64,000 nt of DNA from JALOLG01 sp963722415 (lineage in GTDB: Bacteria > Actinomycetota > Acidimicrobiia > Acidimicrobiales > Ilumatobacteraceae): contig CAVRNI010000049.1 of NCBI GenBank assembly GCA_963722415.1, positions 1 to 64,000 on the forward strand, given 5' to 3'. The notes beneath the pieces were generated by a model, which saw only the letters and a program-made list of their open reading frames with translations, was not told where the DNA came from and searched no databases. Both the position numbers and the translations under genes were made by a program. Each line of letters begins with the position of its first letter. The stretch's first letter is position 1. Positions 25,908-35,816 of the stretch are shown one piece after another.

Positions 25908-26305
25908 TGCCCGGGAGCTGGGTCGGGGGTGATGCCCTCGGCGTCGAGGACCTGGCGGGCGAGCCGGAACGCCTCGACTCCGGCCGGGATGCCCGCGTAC
26001 ACCGCGATCTGCATCAACGTGTCGCGCAGCTCCTCGAGTGTGGCGCCGTTGTGGATCGCGCCCCGGAAGTGGGTCTTGAACTCCTCGCCGCGGTTCAGGG
26101 CGGCGAGCAGGCAGAGGTTGTTGAGGCTGCGCTGCTTGTCGGTGAGCACCGACCGGCCCCAGATCTCGCCCCAGCAGTACTCGGTGACGAGTTGCTGGAA
26201 CTCGAGGTTGAACGAGTCGGCGTTGGCGAACGCTCGCGTCACGTACTCCTCGCCGAGCACGCGCCCGCGTGCCTCCTTGCCGACGTCGAAACGCTCCTGG
26301 TCCAT
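25904..26305 (-). CDS. Carboxymuconolactone decarboxylase (AhpD-fold) family protein
   Basis: 133 residues from ATG 26305. It has DQERFDVGKEARGRVLGEEY, the YCWGEIWGRSVLTDKQRSL block, and FKTHFRGAIHNGATLEELR with the conserved His. It lacks the CxxC of AhpD, as do PcaC-type 4-carboxymuconolactone decarboxylases. Alternative starts at 26317 and 26314 are possible, but the purine-rich GGGAG lies too close to them. First gene of the operon continuing into the dehydrogenase, hydrolase and LigAB; divergent from the MBL gene. Confidence 0.85.
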   Translation of the reverse strand: MDQERFDVGKEARGRVLGEEYVTRAFANADSFNLEFQQLVTEYCWGEIWGRSVLTDKQRSLNNLCLLAALNRGEEFKTHFRGAIHNGATLEELRDTLMQIAVYAGIPAGVEAFRLARQVLDAEGITPDPAPGQ

Positions 26306-26381
26306 CGATGTCACCATCTCCCTTTCGTCTCGGCCGTCGCATCGAGCCTGCCGGCTCGGTGGCCGTCGGTAGCTTAGGAAG

Positions 26382-27191
26382 GTGGGGAATCCGAACGCCC
26401 GTCCCGAGACCTACCGCGTGTACGCGGTCAAGTACGCCGAGCGCGAGGCACGACGCGCCGAGCACTTCCTCGGCGGCGACCCGCACGACGTCCCGATGCC
26501 GATGGACTACTTCGTGTGGGCGGTCGTCGGGCCGGACCGGACGTGGGTGGTCGACACCGGTTTCGATGTCGGCGACGCCGAGCGCCGCGGCCGGCGCCTC
26601 GTGCGCTCGGCGACGGAGGCGCTCGCCACGATCGGTGTCGACGCCGCCGTCGTCACCGACGTCGTGATCACCCACCTGCACTACGACCACATCGGTGGGT
26701 TCGCGCAGTTCCCGTCGGCACGGTTCCACCTCCAAGACCGCGAGATGGCGTACGCGACCGGTCGCCACATGACCCGCCCGGCGCTGAGCCACGCGTTCAC
26801 GCCCGACCACGTGGCGGCGTTGGTGATGGAGGTCTTCGCCGGCCGTGTCGTGTTCCACGACGGCGACGTCGAGTTGGCGCCCGGGCTGTCGCTGCATCGG
26901 GTCGGTGGCCACACCGACGGGCTGCAGGTGGTGCGGGTGCACACCGAGGTCGGCTGGATCGTGCTCGCCTCCGACGCCACGCACTACTACGAGAACTTCA
27001 CCGCCGAGCGGCCGTTCCCGATCGTGTTCGACGTCGGCGCGATGCTCGAGGGCTACGCGACCCTGCGCCGCCTCGCCGATGCCCCCGAGCTCGTCGTGCC
27101 CGGCCACGATCCGCTCGTGTTCGAACGCTACGCGCCGGTCACCCCCGACCTCGCCGGCATCGCCGTCCGCCTCGACACCCACCCCACGTAA
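26382..27191 (+). CDS. MBL-fold hydrolase, N-acyl-homoserine-lactonase-like
   Basis: 269 residues. VVITHLHYDHIGGFAQFP gives the HxHxDH metal motif, HRVGGHTDG a further histidine ligand, VLASDATHYYENF the bridging Asp, and VVPGHDPLVFERY the last His. The pattern resembles AiiA-like lactonases and related dehalogenase-type hydrolases; the true substrate in an aromatic catabolic context may be another lactone. The start is GTG 26382 with AGGAAG just upstream. It diverges from the CMD-family operon across roughly 75 bp. Confidence 0.85.
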   Translation: MGNPNARPETYRVYAVKYAEREARRAEHFLGGDPHDVPMPMDYFVWAVVGPDRTWVVDTGFDVGDAERRGRRLVRSATEALATIGVDAAVVTDVVITHLHYDHIGGFAQFPSARFHLQDREMAYATGRHMTRPALSHAFTPDHVAALVMEVFAGRVVFHDGDVELAPGLSLHRVGGHTDGLQVVRVHTEVGWIVLASDATHYYENFTAERPFPIVFDVGAMLEGYATLRRLADAPELVVPGHDPLVFERYAPVTPDLAGIAVRLDTHPT

Positions 27192-27224
27192 CCGACCCCG
27201 GTCCCCGCCCCGCCGCGCCCACAA

Positions 27225-27290
27225 TCGGACAGTCCGAATTCGTGCACCGACGTCGGCGCGTCAATTCGTTCTGTCCGAAAAGGTGCACCG
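27225..27290. repeat. 66-bp direct repeat, copy 1
   Basis: Starts with the 13-nt palindrome TCGGACAGTCCGA, runs through GTGCACCGACGTCGGCGCG and TCAATTCGTTCTGTCCGA, and ends at the second GGTGCACCG. Copy 2 at 27321-27386 differs at only a handful of positions. The palindromic ends and repeated GTGCACC boxes suggest a mobile repeat or a protein-binding array. Confidence 0.75.
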
Positions 27291-27320
27291 ACCCGCGGCC
27301 GCATCGCACGGCGCGGCTTG

Positions 27321-27386
27321 TCGGACTGTCCGATTTGGTGCACCGACGTCGGCGCGTCAATTCGTTCTGTCCGAGAAAGTGCACCG
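27321..27386. repeat. 66-bp direct repeat, copy 2
   Basis: Near-identical to copy 1, beginning TCGGACTGTCCGA and ending GTGCACCG, after a 30-bp non-repeated spacer. It contains no open reading frame of its own. Confidence 0.75.
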
Positions 27387-27665
27387 CGGTCGGGATCGAC
27401 GGGCGGAGACTCGGGGTGGGACGCGTTGGGGTCCGTGAGGTGGATCCCGATAGCTGGGCACATGCTTGGATCAGGAGCCACGTTTCCGCACCGTGCGGGC
27501 CCGGTCGTGGTCTGGATCCCGTGTTCACCTCACGGACCGAGTTCATCTTCGCGCCCGGCCACCGGCCCGTAAAGGGTCTGAGGTCCCTAGTACGTTGCGA
27601 CACGATCGATCCTGATCACCTGTCAGGCGCTTCGAGCGCGTCGGGGATCCGCGAGAGGAGTCAGC

Positions 27666-28877
27666 GTGACCGAGGCGAGCGCCACCGAGCCACGACGCGG
27701 CGCGGTGTCCGGCCCGCTCGACGGCGTCCGCGTGCTCGACCTGAGCACGGTCGTGATGGGACCCCTCGCGACCCAGACGCTCGGCGATCTGGGCGCCGAC
27801 GTCATCACGATCGAGATCGCGATCGGTGACACGAACCGCTTCATGGGGCCCGGGGCACATGCGGAGTTGTCGGGCGTGTCGATGAACCTGATGCGGAACA
27901 AGCGCAGCGTCGTGCTCGACCTCAAACAGGACGCGGGACGCGCCGCGTTCTTGCGGATCGCCGCGACGGCCGACGTCGTCGTGACGAACCTGCGGCCGGG
28001 CGCGCTCGCACGGCTGCGCCTCGCCTACGACGACGTGGCGGCGGTGCGCCCCGACATCGTGTTCTGCCAGGCCGCCGGATTCCCGTCGGACTCGCAACGC
28101 GCCGACGACCCCGCGTACGACGACATCATCCAATCGGCGAGCGGAGTCGGCGACCTCTTCGCGCGTCTCGGCCAAGCGCCGATGCTGCTCCCGACGCTGG
28201 TGGCCGACAAGGTGTGCGGCCTCACCGTCGCCGGAGCCGTGACGGCGGCGCTGTTCCACCGCCAACGCACGGGTGAGGGACAGCGCGTCGAGGTTCCCAT
28301 GATCGATGTCATGCGGGCGTTCGTGCTCGTCGAGCACGGGGCGGGAGCCGTCCCCGTCCCTGCTGTCGCCGGCGTCGGCTACGAACGCATCCTGACGACC
28401 GAGCGCCGGCCGCGCCCGACGCTCGACGGTTGGATCAGCGTGCTCCCGTACCGCCGTCGGGACTACCGGGCCATGTTCGCGGCCGGTGGACGCGACGACC
28501 TCCACGACGATCCACGACACGCCGGCCGTGCCCAGCGGATCAAGCACAGCGCGAGCCTGTACCGCGACGTGGCGGAGGTGCTCGCGACCCGGACGACCGC
28601 GTTCTGGATCGACTTCTGCGGCCGCCAGGGGATCCCGGCGACCGAGGTCGCGACGCTCGACGACCTCATCGATGCGTTGCCGGTCGCGCATCACCCGATC
28701 GCCGGCGACTACCGCAGCATCCCGCCGCCGGTGCGGTACGCGGCGTCGCCGGCATCGGTGCGCCGCCCCGCACCGCTCATCGGTGAGCACGGCCGCGAGG
28801 TGCTGACCGAGGTCGGGTACTCGCCGGACGAGCTCGACGCCTTCGAACGCGACGGCGTCCTCGGGACGCGCGCATAG
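27666..28877 (+). CDS. CoA-transferase family III (CaiB/BaiF-type)
   Basis: 403 residues. It shows GVRVLDLSTVVMGPLATQTL, GDLGADVITIEIAIGD and NKRSVVLDLKQDAGR, and AYDDIIQSASGVGDLF holds the aspartate that forms the acyl-anhydride in class III transferases. The C-terminal PIAGDYRSIPPPVRYAASPA is typical. The enzyme moves CoA between carboxylic acids such as succinyl-CoA and an aromatic or branched acid. A GTG start follows GAGAGGAGT by about 6 bp. Convergent with leuS. The substrate cannot be fixed from neighbours. Confidence 0.9.
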   Translation: MTEASATEPRRGAVSGPLDGVRVLDLSTVVMGPLATQTLGDLGADVITIEIAIGDTNRFMGPGAHAELSGVSMNLMRNKRSVVLDLKQDAGRAAFLRIAATADVVVTNLRPGALARLRLAYDDVAAVRPDIVFCQAAGFPSDSQRADDPAYDDIIQSASGVGDLFARLGQAPMLLPTLVADKVCGLTVAGAVTAALFHRQRTGEGQRVEVPMIDVMRAFVLVEHGAGAVPVPAVAGVGYERILTTERRPRPTLDGWISVLPYRRRDYRAMFAAGGRDDLHDDPRHAGRAQRIKHSASLYRDVAEVLATRTTAFWIDFCGRQGIPATEVATLDDLIDALPVAHHPIAGDYRSIPPPVRYAASPASVRRPAPLIGEHGREVLTEVGYSPDELDAFERDGVLGTRA

Positions 28878-28879
28878 CC

Positions 28880-28902
28880 CTCGGCGGACGATCGTCGCCG
28901 AG
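28880..28902. terminator. Hairpin between convergent CoA-transferase and leuS genes
   Basis: CTCGGCGGACGA and TCGTCGCCGAG are complementary over 11 bp with one bulged G; the top of the stem must open to form a loop. It fills almost the whole 31-bp convergent gap. No T-run follows, so it may act as a bidirectional, weak or Rho-assisted terminator. Confidence 0.45.
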
Positions 28903-28908
28903 CCGGCG

Positions 28909-31791
28909 TCAGACGACGACGTTCACCATCTTGCCCGGCACGACGATCACCTTTTTCGGTGTCGCGCCGTCGATCGCGGCCACGACCTTGGAGTCGGCGA
29001 GGGCGGCGGCCTCGACCGCGTCGCGATCGGCGTCGATCGGAACCGTGATCCGTCCCCGCACCTTGCCGTTGACCTGCACCGGGTACTCGACGGTCTCGTC
29101 GATCAGTAGCGCCGGGTCGGCGACGGGGAAGTCGGTGTACGTCACGGTGTCGTCGTGGCCGAGCATTCGCCACAGCTCCTCGGCGACATGCGGGACGAGC
29201 GGCGCCAGCATCAGCACCAACGGCTCGGCCACCTCGCGTGGCGTGGTGGTGAGCTTGGTGACGTGATTGTTGAGCTCGATCAGCTTGGCGATCGCGGTGT
29301 TGAACCGCAGCGCGTCCATCTCGCGCCGAACGGTGTCGATCGTGCGGTGGAGGATCCGGCGCGTCTCCTCGTCGGCGGGCGCGTCGTCGACGATGACTTC
29401 GCCGGTCGTCTCGTCGACCATCGCCCGCCACAGCCGCTGCAGGAAGCGATACATGCCGACCACGTCGCGGGTCTCCCACGGCCGCGACGCGTCGAGCGGG
29501 CCCATCGCCATCTCGTACAGCCGGAGCGTGTCGGCGCCGTAGGCCTCGTACATCTCGTCGGGCGACACGGCGTTCTTCAGGCTCTTGCCCATCTTGCCCC
29601 ACTCGCGCGTGACGGGGCGGCCGTCGTGGAAGTACTCGCCGTCACGCTCCTCGACGTCGAAGGCGTCGATGTAGATCTCGCGCTCGTCCTTGTACGCGTC
29701 GGCGAGGATGTAGCCCTGGTTGAACAGCCGCGCGTACGGCTCCTTCGACGACAGGTGGCCGAGGTCGTAGAGCACCTTGTGCCAGAAGCGGGCATAGAGG
29801 AGGTGGAGCACGGCGTGCTCGACACCGCCGACGTAGAGGTCGACGCCGCCGGGGTGGTCGGGTCGGACATCGGTGCGCGGGCCCATCCAGTACGCCTCGA
29901 CGGCCGGATCGACGAACACCTCATCGTTCGTCGGGTCGGTGTAGCGCAACTCGTACCAGCACGAGCCCGCCCACTGCGGCATCACGTTGGTGTCGCGCCG
30001 ATACATCTTCGGCCCGTCGCCGAGGTCGAGCTCGACGTTCACCCACTCCTCGAGCCGGTCGAGCGGGCTCTCCGGGTTGGAGAACTCGTCGTCGGCGTCG
30101 AACGTGCGCGGCGAGAAGCTGTGCGTGTCGGGGAGCTCGACGGGGAGCATCTCGTCGGGGAGCGCGTGCGGACGGCCGTCCTCGTCGTACACGATCGGGA
30201 ACGGCTCGCCCCAGTAGCGCTGACGGCTGAACAACCAATCGCGCAGCTTGTAGGTGATCGTCGCCTCGCCGTGGCCGTTGGCTTCGAGCCATTCGTTCGT
30301 CAGGCGGACGCCCTCGGCCACCGAGTCGATGCCGTTCAGGTCGAGTGACTCGTTCGACGAGTTGACGTACGGCGCGTCGCCGATGAAGGCGACCGGCCAT
30401 TGCGACGTGTCGAGCGTCGGTTCGATGCCGTGCTCGGGGAACCATGCGGCGGGCGGCTCCTGGATGGCGGGGATCCCGAGGCCGTACTTGCCGGCGAACT
30501 CGAAGTCGCGCTGGTCGCCGCACGGCACACCCATGATCGCCCCGGTGCCGTAGCCCATCAGCACGTAGTCGGCGATCCAGATCGGGATGTCTTCGCCGGT
30601 GACCGGGTTGACCGCCGACATCCCCGTCGGGATCCCGGTCTTCTCGCGGCCCTCGTCCTGGCGGTCGATGTCCTTCTTGATGATCGCCGCCCGGCGATAC
30701 GCGGCGACCGACAACGACTGCTCGGATGTCGTGAGGGCGTCGACGAGCGGGTGCTCGGGCGAGAGGACCATGAACGTCGCCCCGAACAACGTGTCGGGTC
30801 GGGTCGTGAACACCGAGATCGGACCGGCGGGGGAGTCGAAGTGCACCAGCGCGCCGGGACTGCGACCGATCCAGTTGCGTTGCATCGTCTTGATCGCGTC
30901 GGTCCAGTCGAGCGTGTCGAGGTCGTCGATCAGGCGGTCGGCGTAGGCCGTGATGCGCATCACCCATTGGCGCATGTTGCGCTTGAACACCGGGAAGTTC
31001 CCGCGGTCGGAACGACCGTCGGCGGTGACCTCCTCGTTGGCGACGACGGTGCCGAGGCCGGGGCACCAGTTGACGGGCGCGTCGCCGACGAAGGCGAGCC
31101 GCTGGCCGTCGATCACATCGCGGCGTTCGGCGACGCTCAGCTCCGACCACGCTCGCCCGTCTGGTGTCGGCCGGGTGCCCGACTCGAGCTCGGCGATCAG
31201 CTCGGAGATCGGGCGGGCACGATCGAGGTCGGTGTCGTACCAGGCGCCGAAGATCTGATTGAAGATCCACTGCGTCCAGCGGTAGTAGCGCGGGTCGGTG
31301 GTCGCGATGCTGCGTCGCGGATCGTGGCTGAGGCCGAGGCGGCGCAGCTGGCGGCGCATCGTGGCGACGTTCTCGTCGGTGGTGATCTTCGGGTGCTGGC
31401 CGGTCTGCACGGCGAACTGCTCGGCCGGCAGCCCGAACGCGTCGAAGCCCATCGTGTAGAGCACGTTGTGCCCGGTCATCCGCTTGAACCGGCTGTACAC
31501 GTCGGTGCCGATGAATCCCAGTGGGTGGCCGACGTGGAGGCCGGCGCCCGACGGGTAGGGGAACATGTCGAGCACGAACAGCTTCTCGCCGCGGGCGGCG
31601 GCGAGCTCGGGGTCGCCGAGCGGACCGGTCGGGTTCGGCGTCTCGAACGTGTGCTCGGCGTCCCACCGCTCCTGCCACCGGACCTCGATCTCCTGGGCGA
31701 GCTCGGCGGTGTATCTGTGCGGGGGAGTGTCGGCCGCGTTCGGCGGGCTGGTCGTCGACGTCGATGTCTCTGAGGGTCGCTGCGCACTCAT
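28909..31791 (-). CDS. leuS: Leucyl-tRNA synthetase
   Basis: 960 residues, intact. Class I signature FPYPSGAGLHVGHPLGF is the HIGH region, and KMGKSLKNAVSP near the C-terminal third is the KMSKS equivalent. It contains the editing domain (TRPDTLFGATFMVLSPEHP) and the C-terminal LeuRS-specific domain ending VPGKMVNVVV. It charges tRNA-Leu in the cytoplasm. ATG 31791 gives SAQRPSETSTSTTSPP, a short polar extension, before the conserved YTAELAQEIEVRWQERW; the frame upstream is not coding. It diverges from the AMP-ligase gene over about 145 bp. Confidence 0.97.
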   Translation of the reverse strand: MSAQRPSETSTSTTSPPNAADTPPHRYTAELAQEIEVRWQERWDAEHTFETPNPTGPLGDPELAAARGEKLFVLDMFPYPSGAGLHVGHPLGFIGTDVYSRFKRMTGHNVLYTMGFDAFGLPAEQFAVQTGQHPKITTDENVATMRRQLRRLGLSHDPRRSIATTDPRYYRWTQWIFNQIFGAWYDTDLDRARPISELIAELESGTRPTPDGRAWSELSVAERRDVIDGQRLAFVGDAPVNWCPGLGTVVANEEVTADGRSDRGNFPVFKRNMRQWVMRITAYADRLIDDLDTLDWTDAIKTMQRNWIGRSPGALVHFDSPAGPISVFTTRPDTLFGATFMVLSPEHPLVDALTTSEQSLSVAAYRRAAIIKKDIDRQDEGREKTGIPTGMSAVNPVTGEDIPIWIADYVLMGYGTGAIMGVPCGDQRDFEFAGKYGLGIPAIQEPPAAWFPEHGIEPTLDTSQWPVAFIGDAPYVNSSNESLDLNGIDSVAEGVRLTNEWLEANGHGEATITYKLRDWLFSRQRYWGEPFPIVYDEDGRPHALPDEMLPVELPDTHSFSPRTFDADDEFSNPESPLDRLEEWVNVELDLGDGPKMYRRDTNVMPQWAGSCWYELRYTDPTNDEVFVDPAVEAYWMGPRTDVRPDHPGGVDLYVGGVEHAVLHLLYARFWHKVLYDLGHLSSKEPYARLFNQGYILADAYKDEREIYIDAFDVEERDGEYFHDGRPVTREWGKMGKSLKNAVSPDEMYEAYGADTLRLYEMAMGPLDASRPWETRDVVGMYRFLQRLWRAMVDETTGEVIVDDAPADEETRRILHRTIDTVRREMDALRFNTAIAKLIELNNHVTKLTTTPREVAEPLVLMLAPLVPHVAEELWRMLGHDDTVTYTDFPVADPALLIDETVEYPVQVNGKVRGRITVPIDADRDAVEAAALADSKVVAAIDGATPKKVIVVPGKMVNVVV

Positions 31792-31936
31792 GTCAATAGT
31801 CGCTACTCGCTCGTTGCCGTTGGTCGCTGTTCGCTCAGCCCGAACGATGAGCCTACGGGTCGGACCGCCCGGCACCCCCGCTCCGCCGAGCCCGGAGCCG
31901 GATAGTGGTGCACCGCCGGCACTAGCGTCGGTCGAC

Positions 31937-33626
31937 GTGATTCCAGCCGACTCGACCATCGCCCGTCTCGAGGCGGCGACCGACCGCGCGACCGGGGTGC
32001 GTTTCGTCGGGTCGTCGGTGATGGGTCCGGACGGCCCGGTACACATCCCATGGAAACAGATCCACGACGAGGCACGCGTCGTGGGCGCCGCCCTGCAGGC
32101 GAGAGGGCTCGTGCCCGGCGATCACGTGGCGATCCTCGGGCCCACGAGCCGCCAGTTGATGACGATCGTCCGCGGCTGTTGGTTGGCGGGCATCGCATCG
32201 ATGGTGCTGCCCCTTCCGATGCGGATGGGCTCGCTCGAGGCGTTCATCGAGGGGACACGGGCGCGCATCCGTCACGGTGACGCCAAGCTCGTCTTGATCG
32301 ACGATCAGCTGGCGGCGTTCTACGAGGCGGTCCGAGGGGATCCGCCGATCGAGCCGATGGCCGCGGTGCTCCCGGGCGCGGCGAACGCTCCATCGGGCGA
32401 CGCGCTGCAGCTCCCACCCGACGACCCCGAGCGCCTCGTGATCCTGCAGTACACGTCGGGCTCGACGAGCGAGCCGAAGGGCGTGATGATCCCCGATCGC
32501 GTCCTGTGCGCCAACATCGACGCCGTCTGCGAGGCCGCCGTGATGTTGCCCGACGAGGTGATGATGTCGTGGTTGCCGCTCTATCACGACATGGGACTGG
32601 TGGGCTTCCTCGCCCTGTCGATGACGAAGGGCGTCGAGCTGGTGCAGGCGGCGCCGCAGGACTTCATGGCCCACCCGGCGAACTGGATGCAGTGGATCTC
32701 CGACTGGCGCGCCACCGCGACGGCAGGCCCCAACTTCTCGTGGGTCCTCGCCACCCGCGCCTTGGCTCGGGCGGTCGATCTCGACCTGTCGTCGCTCACG
32801 CTCGCGCTCTCGGGCGCCGAGCCGGTCGATCCGCTTGCCGTCGAGGCGTTCGTCGCCGCGGCCGAGCCGTTCGGGTTCGAGCCGGGGAGCGTGTTCCCGG
32901 CGTTCGGGATGGCCGAGGTGGCGATTGCCGGAACGTTCCCGCGGCGCGGTCGGGGGATGGTGTGTGACACCGTCGACCGCGAGGTGCTCGAGCGGCACCG
33001 CGTGGCCAAGCCCGTCGATCTGGTCGATGCCGCCGACGAGGCGCTCCGCGCCCGGAGGCTGCCGCTGCTCGGCACTGCCGTCCCAGGGCTCGAGATGATG
33101 GTGGTGCACCCCGATACGTACGAGGCGCTGCCCGAGCGTCACGTCGGTGAGCTGTTGTTGCGCGGCACGTCCGTGACCCCCGGCTACTACAAGCGCCCCG
33201 ACGCCACGACGGCGTTGTTCCGCGACGGCTGGCTGTGCACCGGCGACCTCGCGTACCTGCTCGACGGCGAGCTGGTGCTGTGCGGCCGGATCAAGGACGT
33301 CATCATCGTCGGCGGCCGCAACGTCTTCCCCGAGGACATCGAGCGCGCCGTCGGTGTGCTCGACGGCGTCCGCGCCGGCAACGTGATCGCGTTCGGGGTC
33401 GAGGGCTACAAGGGCAAGGAGAGCGTGGTCGTCGTGGCCGAGGTCCGCACCGACGAGGCCGGCCAGATTCGGGCCGCGATCCACGAACGCACGCTCGACG
33501 TGTGCGGGCTGCCGCCCGCGACGTGATGCTCGTGCAGCCGGGAAGCCTTCCGAAGACGTCGTCCGGCAAGCTCCAGCGCGCCAAGTGCCGCGAGCAGTAC
33601 CTCGAAGAAGACCTGGTTTGGTCTGA
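31937..33626 (+). CDS. AMP-dependent synthetase/ligase, fatty-acyl-AMP-ligase-like, frameshifted near the 3' end
   Basis: About 560 residues. It has YTSGSTSEPKGVMI (phosphate-binding loop), LPLYHDMGLVGFL, ALSGAEPVDPLAVEAF, FPAFGMAEVAIAGTF and GWLCTGDLAYLLDGEL. YHDMGL and the insertion before the C-terminal domain resemble long-chain fatty-acyl-AMP/CoA ligases (FadD-type). The frame changes near 33520: sequence after the false TGA at 33524-33526 resumes as MLVQPGSLPKTSSGKLQRAK in another frame, which holds the catalytic lysine motif. That second frame has no stop before the HDAC-like gene, so the real 3' end is uncertain. GTG 31937 is the start. Confidence 0.82.
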
Positions 33627-33638
33627 TCTGACCCGAAC

Positions 33639-33680
33639 TCATGAAGGTTTCGGCGCTCTCACGACGCCGAAACTTCATGA
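33639..33680. repeat. Long palindromic hairpin, copy A
   Basis: TCATGAAGGTTTCGGCG pairs with CGCCGAAACTTCATGA (one bulged G) across a 9-nt loop CTCTCACGA. A nearly identical stem occurs at 38599-38645. It sits between the AMP-ligase end and the HDAC-like gene, as expected for an intergenic palindromic repeat or terminator. Confidence 0.7.
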
Positions 33681-33711
33681 TGATCCGGGATTGGGTGGGA
33701 GGATGGGTGTC

Positions 33712-34764
<1,053 letters not shown>

Positions 34765-34782
34765 CGTCTGTCGCCGGGCGCG

Positions 34783-35802
34783 CTACGCGGTCTTCAGTTC
34801 CTGGAGGATCTTCGTCCAGCGTCCGGGGTCGCGTCGGTACGGCGCGTAGAAGCTGATCCGGTCGATCACGTCGCCGTAGCGCCGGAGCAGTTCGGGCGCG
34901 ACCCGCTCGGGCTCGGCGACGACGGCGAACACGTTGAGGATCTCGTCGTCGATCAGCTCGCCCATCGCGGTCCACTCACCCTGCTTCGAGAGGGTGTTCA
35001 GCCGATCCTGGACGCCGCCCCAGCCGTGGGCTTCGAGCACCGGGCGGTAGGCCGGTGTCGAACCGTAGAACGCGATCTGCTGGCGGGTGCCCGTCGCCGC
35101 CTGCGCCATCTCCGCCTCGTCGTTCCCGGTGACGACGAACGAGGGTCCGACGATCTCGAAGCCCTCGAGCGACTTGCCGACCTTCGCCCGCCCGCGTTCG
35201 AGCGCCGGCAGGGTGACCTCGCGAAGGTACTTCTCGGTGGTGAACCCGTGGCAGAAGAACCCGTCGCACACCTCGCCGGCCACCTCGGTCATCCGCTCGC
35301 CCACTCCCGCCAGGAAGATCCTCGGCACGCCGATGTCGGCGAGCTCCGATGCGTCCGGCGCGAAGAACGGCGTCATCAGCGTGTGGGTGTAGAACTCGCC
35401 GCGGAACTGGAGGGGTGTGCCGTTCAGCCACGTGTCCCAGATCGCCCTGATCGCGAGCACCATCTCGCGCATCCGCGGCGCCGGGTGACTCCACTCCATC
35501 GAGAAGCGCTTGGTGATGTGGGGCTTGATCTGGCTGCCGAGCCCGAGCGTGAACCGACCGCCGGAGAACCGTTGCAGGTCCCACCCGACGTGGGCGAGCG
35601 TCATCGGGTTGCGGGCAAAGGCGACCGCGATCGACGTGCCGAGCTGGAGATCGGTGGTGTGCTCGGCGGCGAGCAGGAGCGGGAAGAACGGGTCGTGGGC
35701 GGTCTCGGCGGTCCAGACGCCGGTGTAGCCGACGGCTTCGAGCTCATGGGCATCGCTGCCGGCGCGGGCGAGATCGGCTCCCAGCGTGCCATCGACCTGC
35801 AT
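34783..35802 (-). CDS. LLM-class F420-dependent oxidoreductase (TIGR03617-like)
   Basis: 339 residues. DAHELEAVGYTGVWTAETAH, LGTSIAVAFARNPMTLAHV, RFTLGLGSQIKPHITKRFSM and FLAGVGERMTEVAGEVCDGF match the F420-dependent luciferase-like family of actinobacteria. It has no obvious FMN-type features. It is the last gene of a minus-strand operon with the PAC2 and phosphotransferase genes; 14 bp separates it from the PAC2 stop. Substrate unknown; roles in F420H2-dependent reduction of enones, dyes or lipids are known for relatives. Confidence 0.88.
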   Translation of the reverse strand: MQVDGTLGADLARAGSDAHELEAVGYTGVWTAETAHDPFFPLLLAAEHTTDLQLGTSIAVAFARNPMTLAHVGWDLQRFSGGRFTLGLGSQIKPHITKRFSMEWSHPAPRMREMVLAIRAIWDTWLNGTPLQFRGEFYTHTLMTPFFAPDASELADIGVPRIFLAGVGERMTEVAGEVCDGFFCHGFTTEKYLREVTLPALERGRAKVGKSLEGFEIVGPSFVVTGNDEAEMAQAATGTRQQIAFYGSTPAYRPVLEAHGWGGVQDRLNTLSKQGEWTAMGELIDDEILNVFAVVAEPERVAPELLRRYGDVIDRISFYAPYRRDPGRWTKILQELKTA

Positions 35803-35816
35803 CGGTGTGTCCCCTC

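Larger units (their letters stand above)
27192..27665. other. 474-bp intergenic region with a 66-bp direct repeat
   Basis: No gene is supported; open frames on both strands are shadows of the repeats. The two 66-bp repeat copies are listed separately. The remaining part (27390-27650) holds the likely promoter region of the CoA-transferase gene, whose ribosome binding site GAGAGGAGT is just before GTG 27666. Confidence 0.5.

Noticed and set aside
27225..27386. CRISPR array
   Set aside because: Only two 66-bp units with a single 30-bp spacer, internally palindromic, and no cas gene nearby.
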